A stretch of DNA of 64,000 nt from Enterovibrio qingdaonensis. GTDB taxonomy: Bacteria > Pseudomonadota > Gammaproteobacteria > Enterobacterales > Vibrionaceae. Under the pieces are notes generated by a model. It was given only the letters and a program-made list of their open reading frames with translations, did not search any database and was not told the DNA's origin. This document shows, in pieces, positions 58,391-64,000 of the stretch. A program made the translations under genes and the position numbers. The DNA lies in the NCBI RefSeq assembly GCF_028683135.1, contig NZ_JAJUBB010000005.1, positions 186,001 to 250,000 on the forward strand, in the 5' to 3' direction. Every line of letters begins with the position of its first letter. Position 1 is the stretch's first letter.

Positions 58391-60550
58391 GTGTCCCGTA
58401 CTATTATGCTTATTCCAATCGGCGCAGGTGTAGGCCTGACTAGCGTTAGCCTAGGCGTACTGCGTTCGATGGAACAAAAAGGCGTTCGCGTTTCGTTTTT
58501 CAAGCCTATCGCGCAACCTCGCCACGGTGACAATCAGCCAGATCTGACCACCACCATCATCGAAGCAAACAGCAGCATGAAAGTGGCAGAGCCACTGACC
58601 ATGGCGAATGCTGAAGCGCTGATCCGTGCTGACCAAAACGACGTGCTAATGGAAGAAATCGTTGCTCGCTTCAAAGAAGCGACTGCCGATGCTGACGTTG
58701 CACTGATCGAAGGTCTTGTACCGACTCGCAACCACCCATTTGCTAACCAAGTGAACTACGAAATCGCGAAAACTCTGGATGCAGAGATCGTATTCGTAAC
58801 CACTCCTGGTACTGATAACCCTGCGCAACTGAAAGAGCGCATTGAAGTGGCAGTATCTAACTTCGGTGGTAGCAAAAACACCAACATCGCTGGCGTGATC
58901 ATCAACAAGCACAATGCACCTGTTGACGAACAAGGCCGTACTCGCCCAGACCTGTCTGACATCTTTGATGATGCAACTGGCGCGAAATCAAGCAATGTTG
59001 AAGTGATGGAAATCTTCCATTCAAGCCCAATCCGCGTGCTGGGTTGTGTGCCTTGGAGCATCGATCTGATTGCGACCCGTGCTAGCGATCTGGCTAAGCA
59101 CCTGAATGCCGAAATCATCAACGCTGGTGATATCGACACACGTCGCATCAAGAGCATCACCTTCTGTGCACGTTCAATCCCTAACATGGTTGAACACTTC
59201 CGCGCGGGCTCTCTGCTGGTAACTTCTGCAGACCGTCCTGACGTTATCGTTGCAGCATGTCTGGCAGCGATGAACGGCGTTGAAGTGGGTGCATTGCTGC
59301 TGACTGGCGGCTACAGCATTCCTGCGGAACTGAAGAGCCTGTGTACCCGTGCGTTCGATACTGGTCTACCAGTATTCACCACTCAAGGTAACACGTGGCA
59401 GACATCTTTGAACCTGCAAAGCTTCAGCGTTGAAGTACCTGCAGACGACAAAGAGCGCGTAGAGTTCGTTAACGAGCACGTTGCTGCACACATCGATGGC
59501 AACTGGATCGAGTCACTGTCTGAAGGTTCTTCACGTCAGCGTCGTCTGAGCCCACCTGCATTCCGTTACCAGTTGACTGAACTGGCACGTAAAGCAGCGA
59601 AGCGTATCGTTCTTCCAGAAGGTGATGAGCCACGTACCGTTAAAGCGGCAGCAATTTGTGCTGAACGCAAGATCGCGGAATGTGTGCTGCTGGGTAACCC
59701 AGAAGAGATCAAGCGTGTTGCTGAGCAACAAGGCGTGACTCTGGGTGCTGGCGTTACCATCATTAACTCTGACGAAGTGCGTGAAAACTACGTTGCACGT
59801 CTGGTTGAGCTGCGTGGCTCGAAAGGCATGACTGAAGTTGTAGCGCGTGAGAAGCTGCAAGATTCAGTATTCCTGGGCACCATGATGCTTGAAGCGGGTG
59901 AAGTTGACGGTCTGGTTTCTGGCGCGGTTCACACCACGGCTAACACCATCGTTCCTCCGTTCCAAATCATCAAAACTGCACCTGATGCGTCTATCGTATC
60001 TTCTGTGTTCTTCATGCTGCTGCCTGACCAAGTACTGGTTTACGGTGACTGTGCGATCAACCCAGATCCAAACGCAGAACAACTGGCTGAGATCGCTATC
60101 CAGTCTGCTGACTCTGCGGCGGCATTCGGCATTGAGCCTCGCGTTGCAATGATCTCATACTCTACTGGTGAATCTGGTAAGGGTGCAGACGTTGATAAAG
60201 TACGTGAAGCAACCAAGATTGCTCAAGAGAAGCGTCCTGATCTGATGATCGACGGTCCTCTTCAGTACGACGCTGCTATCATGGAAAACGTTGCTGCTTC
60301 TAAAGCACCAAACTCTCCAGTAGCAGGTAAAGCGACCGTATTCGTATTCCCAGACCTGAACACCGGTAACACCACTTACAAAGCGGTACAGCGTTCAGCA
60401 GACCTGGTTTCAATCGGTCCTATGCTGCAAGGTATGCGTAAGCCTGTTAACGACCTGTCTCGTGGCGCACTGGTAGACGATATCGTTTACACCGTTGCAC
60501 TGACTGCGATTCAAGCGAAACAAGCTGAGGAAGCAGAAGCAGCTAAATAA
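58391..60550 (+). CDS. pta: Phosphate acetyltransferase (long, DRTGG-type)
   Basis: A 719-residue enzyme (E. coli 714). An N-terminal P-loop-like and DRTGG regulatory part ([19 protein letters not shown]) precedes the C-terminal PTA/PTB catalytic domain (from about 390; [23 protein letters not shown]-type [15 protein letters not shown] and [11 protein letters not shown]). It makes acetyl phosphate from acetyl-CoA. I choose GTG at 58391 because it matches E. coli MSRIIMLIP and AGAGGA lies upstream; the frame from 58343 has no site. Confidence 0.95.
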   Translation: MSRTIMLIPIGAGVGLTSVSLGVLRSMEQKGVRVSFFKPIAQPRHGDNQPDLTTTIIEANSSMKVAEPLTMANAEALIRADQNDVLMEEIVARFKEATADADVALIEGLVPTRNHPFANQVNYEIAKTLDAEIVFVTTPGTDNPAQLKERIEVAVSNFGGSKNTNIAGVIINKHNAPVDEQGRTRPDLSDIFDDATGAKSSNVEVMEIFHSSPIRVLGCVPWSIDLIATRASDLAKHLNAEIINAGDIDTRRIKSITFCARSIPNMVEHFRAGSLLVTSADRPDVIVAACLAAMNGVEVGALLLTGGYSIPAELKSLCTRAFDTGLPVFTTQGNTWQTSLNLQSFSVEVPADDKERVEFVNEHVAAHIDGNWIESLSEGSSRQRRLSPPAFRYQLTELARKAAKRIVLPEGDEPRTVKAAAICAERKIAECVLLGNPEEIKRVAEQQGVTLGAGVTIINSDEVRENYVARLVELRGSKGMTEVVAREKLQDSVFLGTMMLEAGEVDGLVSGAVHTTANTIVPPFQIIKTAPDASIVSSVFFMLLPDQVLVYGDCAINPDPNAEQLAEIAIQSADSAAAFGIEPRVAMISYSTGESGKGADVDKVREATKIAQEKRPDLMIDGPLQYDAAIMENVAASKAPNSPVAGKATVFVFPDLNTGNTTYKAVQRSADLVSIGPMLQGMRKPVNDLSRGALVDDIVYTVALTAIQAKQAEEAEAAK

Positions 60551-60572
60551 GCTCCTCTGACTCTAAACGCAT

Positions 60573-60607
60573 GAAAAAAGCCGACGCTACTGCGTCGGCT
60601 TTTTTAT
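60573..60607. terminator. Bidirectional terminator between pta and dhaK
   Basis: AAAAAAGCCGACGC/GCGTCGGCTTTTTT with a 4-nt loop. Confidence 0.94.
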
Positions 60608-60636
60608 GTTCAAAGATCGGCTTACTGGCGACTTTC

Positions 60637-61608
60637 TTATCTTCCATGCTCTGCGTTCAGTGCGGGTGTGTCTACGGGAGCATCCCAAAGCAAAAGCCAT
60701 TCAGGTGTTGCATCAACAAGCGTGATAGAAAAGCCATCGGTGTCCAGCGTTGTCGCAAAGGTGCCCACAAGCTCACGTGCGACAGACACGCCTTTCTCAG
60801 ACAATGCCGCTTTTGCTGTTTCTGTCGCCAAGGTTAAATCTTTGTCCGTTGCTGCGCCGAGACTGTTCACAAGAAGGATGGGTTGAAAAGGCACACGTGC
60901 CAAAGACAGCAAGAGCTGATCAATCATTTGACGTACCAGCACATCAATAGGTGTTTTGGGAAGGCAAGAGACACCGCGCTCACCATGAATGCCCACCCCA
61001 TATTCCACATTCTCGCTTTCTGTCTCCCCCGCCTCTTTTCGAAAAGAACAAGCTGAAAAAGCAACACCGATCGTTCGAGTATGGGAAACAATAGCCTCTC
61101 CCAATAGCGTCAGGTCTTCGAGAGAGTCTCCCTTTTCCGCCGCAGCACCGAGGATTTTCTCCACAACGACCACGCCGGCTAAGCCTCTTGCTGCATCCCT
61201 GTCTGTCTGCGTCGCATCGTCATTCACCAACACAATCGCAGATTGGCTATCTGACAGCTCCGATGCGATCTCAAAATTCATCCTATCCCCTTGATAGTTT
61301 TTGACAATCAAGAGGACGCCAGAGCCGGCATCACTTTGCTCAATGGCGGAAACAATTTGATCTGGGGAAGGCGAGGTGAAAATTTCGCCGGGACAAGCAG
61401 CATCAAGCATGCCTTTACCAACAAACCCGGCATGCAGAGGCTCATGGCCGGAGCCTCCACCAGAGACGAGGGCAACTTTATTTTTGCTAGAAGGGTGTTG
61501 TCGATAGACGACCAGCGGTTCCCACTGAATCGAGATATGATCTTTATAGGCCAGCTCATAGGCCTTTAAGTGGTCTTTTACAGAAAAGTGGTTGCTGTCC
61601 TTCGCCAT
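60637..61608 (-). CDS. dhaK: Dihydroxyacetone kinase, DhaK subunit
   Basis: A 323-residue DhaK, which binds dihydroxyacetone through a histidine hemiaminal. H208 in GVGIHGERG is that residue; SGGGSGHEPLHAGFVG and CPGEIFTSPSPDQI are conserved. It is about 30 residues shorter than E. coli DhaK (356), mainly in the middle to late region. It is the last gene of the minus-strand operon. Confidence 0.93.
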   Translation of the reverse strand: MAKDSNHFSVKDHLKAYELAYKDHISIQWEPLVVYRQHPSSKNKVALVSGGGSGHEPLHAGFVGKGMLDAACPGEIFTSPSPDQIVSAIEQSDAGSGVLLIVKNYQGDRMNFEIASELSDSQSAIVLVNDDATQTDRDAARGLAGVVVVEKILGAAAEKGDSLEDLTLLGEAIVSHTRTIGVAFSACSFRKEAGETESENVEYGVGIHGERGVSCLPKTPIDVLVRQMIDQLLLSLARVPFQPILLVNSLGAATDKDLTLATETAKAALSEKGVSVARELVGTFATTLDTDGFSITLVDATPEWLLLWDAPVDTPALNAEHGR

Positions 61609-61639
61609 TAGGTTTCGTCTCTGTCTTCGAAATGTCGAA

Positions 61640-62050
61640 TTAGGCGTTTTTTACCTTATCAATCGTCGCTACTAACTGTTTAGTATAATCTTGAATTGCT
61701 TTTTTAATGGCAGCATTACTCTTATCGTTCCCCATATCTGGAAATGACACGGAGCAATGTACCATCTTAACTTTCTGTTTTTCTGACAAAGACCGGTTAG
61801 GATGAGCCTCTGTGTATGCAGCAAGAAACAAGGCTTCCTGTTCTTCAGAGAACATACACACATCAAAAATGGTGGGTAGATGTTTGAACGGGATCGGTAT
61901 GTTGTACTCAGGGTTGGAAATCTGAGAAATAAAGCTGCGATTTTTCCCTAACGCCTCTGCCAGACGCTGTCGGATCCCTGAAGGCCGCTGTTCTATCACG
62001 GTTCTAAGAATAGCTTTGTATTTTGAAACTTTTGACCCTTCAATGCTCAT
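61640..62050 (-). CDS. Helix-turn-helix regulator in the dha operon
   Basis: A 136-residue protein with an N-terminal HTH-like segment, KYKAILRTVIEQRPSGIRQRLAEALGKNRSFISQISNP. The C-terminal part is acidic and basic, ending with DYTKQLVATIDKVKNA. It probably regulates the operon. The start is uncertain: ATG 62050 has no clear ribosome-binding site, and ATG 62128 or TTG 62152 are in frame upstream. Confidence 0.6.
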   Translation of the reverse strand: MSIEGSKVSKYKAILRTVIEQRPSGIRQRLAEALGKNRSFISQISNPEYNIPIPFKHLPTIFDVCMFSEEQEALFLAAYTEAHPNRSLSEKQKVKMVHCSVSFPDMGNDKSNAAIKKAIQDYTKQLVATIDKVKNA

Positions 62051-62178
62051 GCATGACCACTCGTGAAACCCATAGATAACAACCCCAATTTGTGTTTTGA
62101 ATTCATTCAATTGGCGAGAAATTAGCATATCAGATGCCGTTACGAACACCAATCCAGTAAGCCGTCAGCGCGTACCCT

Positions 62179-62457
62179 TTACTGGCACTCTGCCCCACTT
62201 AAACAATCGACAATCGCAGACATTGCGGCATCCTTATCTCGCCCCGACGCGCGAATATATACCGGATGATCCGAGCGCAGCTTTAGCTTGACCAACGCAG
62301 CTTGTCGGGTGGCACATACCCAAGGGCCATCTTGGTCTTCAGCCAGCTCTACGCTAGCATCATAGGCTTGCATGAGACGAGACAGTCTGGCCGCAGGACG
62401 AACGTGGAGATCAAAGCCACCTGTTAACCAAATTTTAGTTTGGACGTGCTCTTCCAT
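62179..62457 (-). CDS. HPr-like phosphocarrier protein of the DHA kinase system
   Basis: A 92-residue HPr-domain protein: active-site H18 in FDLHVRPAARLS parallels the GLHARPA motif. It would pass phosphate from enzyme I to DhaM. In E. coli this domain is fused into DhaM; here it is separate. The start overlaps the dhaM stop (TAATG). Confidence 0.85.
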   Translation of the reverse strand: MEEHVQTKIWLTGGFDLHVRPAARLSRLMQAYDASVELAEDQDGPWVCATRQAALVKLKLRSDHPVYIRASGRDKDAAMSAIVDCLSGAECQ

Positions 62458-62861
62458 TATCCACCAGCGTGATTTAATTCGTTCGCTGCCAACTCGACTT
62501 GCTTGAGGTTCCCTCCCGCAATCGCTTTGTAAGATGCCACAATGACACCTTCCACCAGCGGCGCATCAATGATTCTTACCACTTTTGCTTTCTCAGGGGG
62601 AAGCATGTCGATCGCGACCTCACTGTTAAGCTCTGTACTGCCCATATCAACGAAAATAGCCACGCCATTTGGTGTCCATACCGAGTTTATCGCCTCACTG
62701 ATTGCGTCTGCGTTACAACCGAGTTGACCATCAACGGTTCCGCCCGTCCAAGCAACAGGCACCGCATCTGCCACTATCTGTTTAGCCATGTCCGCGACGC
62801 CTTCTGCCACAAGCCGAGAATGCGACACAATCACCAAGCTTATCGTATTATTCAATGTCAC
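62457..62861 (-). CDS. dhaM: Dihydroxyacetone kinase phosphotransferase subunit DhaM (EIIA-like)
   Basis: A 134-residue EIIA-mannose-like domain. LVIVSHSRLVAEGV holds the phosphorylated His14, and FVDMGSTELNSEVAI and DAPLVEGVIVAS are typical. It phosphorylates DhaL-bound ADP. It lacks the HPr and EI-like domains of E. coli DhaM. It begins with GTG 62861, or TTG 62855, and overlaps the end of dhaL. Confidence 0.9.
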   Translation of the reverse strand: MTLNNTISLVIVSHSRLVAEGVADMAKQIVADAVPVAWTGGTVDGQLGCNADAISEAINSVWTPNGVAIFVDMGSTELNSEVAIDMLPPEKAKVVRIIDAPLVEGVIVASYKAIAGGNLKQVELAANELNHAGG

Positions 62862-63495
62862 CAGCCTCCATCATTCCATTTATTGCGGCCTTAATCGCCA
62901 GCATGCTGGAGCACGCCCCCGGGTCAATATGACCCATACTTCTTTCGCCAAGGTATGCCGCCCGCCCCTTCTTCGCGAGCAACGGTTTTGTGTCCTCACA
63001 CCATGATTCGACCCGTTGCAACACATCGGCACCCAACGCTTTCGAGTCAAGGTGCCAATGGGTAGCAAGAGGGACAAGCACATCCAGCATGGTTTTATCC
63101 CCGGTAGACGAACGTCCTCTCTGAGCCACCGATTCCACACCAAGGAAAAACGCTTCAGCTGTCGTTTTTCCAGCCCCCAACGTCTTTCCCCACGTCAAAA
63201 ATAAGGTGCCATACAATGCACCTGACGCGCCCCCAATGTGCGTCAACAAGCATTTACCCAGTGCGGAAAGAAAGGCGTCGTCGTTGAGATGACGCCAATC
63301 TGGCAATGCCTTTAAAACCGCGTTCGCCCCTCTGGAGATGTTAAAACCATGGTCCCCATCTCCAATTTCAACGTCGAGCTGCGTTAGCAAGTCTTGATGC
63401 GCGATCAGGTCATCACATACCGCCTTGACCTTTTGCTCTCGCCATAATTGCTGGCTAATAGGTTTGTCCTCGTATTCTTTGGCCCGTCCTGTCAA
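62848..63495 (-). CDS. dhaL: Dihydroxyacetone kinase subunit DhaL (ADP-binding)
   Basis: A 215-residue DhaL. The metal-binding VEIGDGDHGFNISRG motif, GGASGALYGTLFL, GDKTMLDVLVPL and GRAAYLGERSMGHIDPGACS match the family. It carries ADP, which DhaM phosphorylates, and transfers phosphate to DhaK-bound dihydroxyacetone. The frame has no ATG or GTG near the expected start: TTG 63495 is the best in-frame start and overlaps the upstream gene by 41 bp. Confidence 0.88.
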   Translation of the reverse strand: MTGRAKEYEDKPISQQLWREQKVKAVCDDLIAHQDLLTQLDVEIGDGDHGFNISRGANAVLKALPDWRHLNDDAFLSALGKCLLTHIGGASGALYGTLFLTWGKTLGAGKTTAEAFFLGVESVAQRGRSSTGDKTMLDVLVPLATHWHLDSKALGADVLQRVESWCEDTKPLLAKKGRAAYLGERSMGHIDPGACSSMLAIKAAINGMMEAGDIE

Positions 63496-64000
63496 ACAAA
63501 ACAGGGTTCACAAGGTTGAACGACACCCTATCATTCCGTTGCCACCGTTTATCAGGAGATGCCAATAACGTTATCTTCTCTTGCTCAAAGGCAAGGTGAA
63601 GGTGACATTGATCCCCCAAATACTCGACGTTTTGTACCACCGCAGAATACGCACCCTCTGCATCAGCCTTGAACTCTAGGTGTTCGGTTCTCACACCCAC
63701 AAACGCCACACCGCCTTCCGAATACTGCTCATTCAAGCAATGTTTCGGTAGCAGGTTGATTTGAGGTAACCCCAGCCTCGTTGCGACATAATCACTGTCA
63801 GGGTTGGTATAGATATCTTTGGGTGTGCCGACCTGAACCAGTTCACCGTCCTTCAACACGCCTATACGATCACCCAGTGTCATTGCCTCGATTTGGTCGT
63901 GAGTCACGTAAAGTATAGTGGCACCCAGTTCCTGTTGAATGCGCTTCAATTCCACCCGCAAATCTGCCCGCAGTTTTGCATCCAGTGATGACAAAGGTTC
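63455..64000 (-). CDS. MalK/UgpC-type ABC sugar transporter ATPase (5' part outside window)
   Basis: The visible 181-residue C-terminal part begins EPLSSLDAKLRADLRVELK, which is the Walker B/D-loop region, then YVTHDQIEAMTLGDRIGVLKDG and a TOBE-like regulatory domain (VGVRTEHLEF). It belongs to the CUT1 sugar transporter ATPases. The N-terminal Walker A part lies beyond position 64000. It shares the operon with the DHA kinase genes, so it may import a sugar or glycerol-like substrate that yields dihydroxyacetone. Confidence 0.9.
   Translation of the reverse strand, partial: EPLSSLDAKLRADLRVELKRIQQELGATILYVTHDQIEAMTLGDRIGVLKDGELVQVGTPKDIYTNPDSDYVATRLGLPQINLLPKHCLNEQYSEGGVAFVGVRTEHLEFKADAEGAYSAVVQNVEYLGDQCHLHLAFEQEKITLLASPDKRWQRNDRVSFNLVNPVLFDRTGQRIRGQTY

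Overview
The window is a 64 kb chromosomal segment of a gammaproteobacterium, most likely a member of the Vibrionaceae. Gene orders shared with E. coli (ffs-atl-ybaY-tesB, decR-mdlA-mdlB, artPIQM order, ycaO-X-pflB-pflA, speA-speB, yfbV-ackA-pta) are mixed with families common in Vibrio relatives: a DUF3360 transporter, UPF0304, a MoxR/Bat aerotolerance operon and a four-copy tRNA-Tyr array. The genus cannot be fixed from the sequence alone.

Layout. 1-2047 is the right end of a Tn7-like transposon, with tnsB (cut by the window edge), tnsA and three 21-bp-spaced end repeats. It sits about 13 bp beyond the 3' end of the SRP 4.5S RNA gene ffs (2060-2173, minus strand). Insertion downstream of ffs with the tnsA end facing the target is a known arrangement for Tn7-like elements, including the CRISPR-guided I-F3 group; the genes that would prove this (tnsC, tniQ, cas) lie outside the window. 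2300-13450 holds conserved housekeeping genes: a membrane protein, atl, ybaY, tesB, a porin, a VOC protein, an AraC regulator, the heterodimeric ABC exporter MdlAB, and DecR with its divergent cysteine desulfhydrase and a pirin. 13770-16410 is an anaerobic sulfatase-maturating radical SAM enzyme followed by an exported sulfatase. 16500-23290 has queC, a DUF805 protein, a diverged MsrA-like protein, DUF1244 and an RND efflux pair. 23500-24120 is a tandem array of four identical tRNA-Tyr genes.

24130-33330 includes a glutathionyl-hydroquinone reductase, xthA, a basic amino acid ABC transporter (with an ERIC-like repeat and hairpins inside the operon), an orphan family 5 solute-binding protein and a TPR protein. 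33500-42020 is the fermentation locus: ycaO, a DUF3360 permease at the place E. coli has focA, pflB, a response regulator-EAL protein and pflA. 42100-48960 covers a CbiM-like membrane protein, yfbU, speA-speB with an elaborate leader (small ORF plus two hairpins), rlmA and a ChaN-like lipoprotein. 49127-56110 is a six-gene MoxR-DUF58-DUF4381-BatA-BatB-BatD operon. 56195-60550 is yfbV and ackA-pta. 60637-64000 is an operon for a PTS-dependent dihydroxyacetone kinase (DhaL, DhaM, separate HPr, regulator, DhaK) downstream of a MalK/UgpC-type ATPase cut by the window edge.

Functional themes are anaerobic mixed-acid metabolism (PflB/PflA to acetyl-CoA, Pta/AckA to acetate, a FNR-type promoter on the DUF3360 gene), arginine uptake and conversion to putrescine (Art transporter, SpeA, SpeB), and envelope and redox stress. 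The most notable points are the Tn7-like/ffs junction, the speA leader and the DUF3360 gene with its class II FNR promoter geometry.
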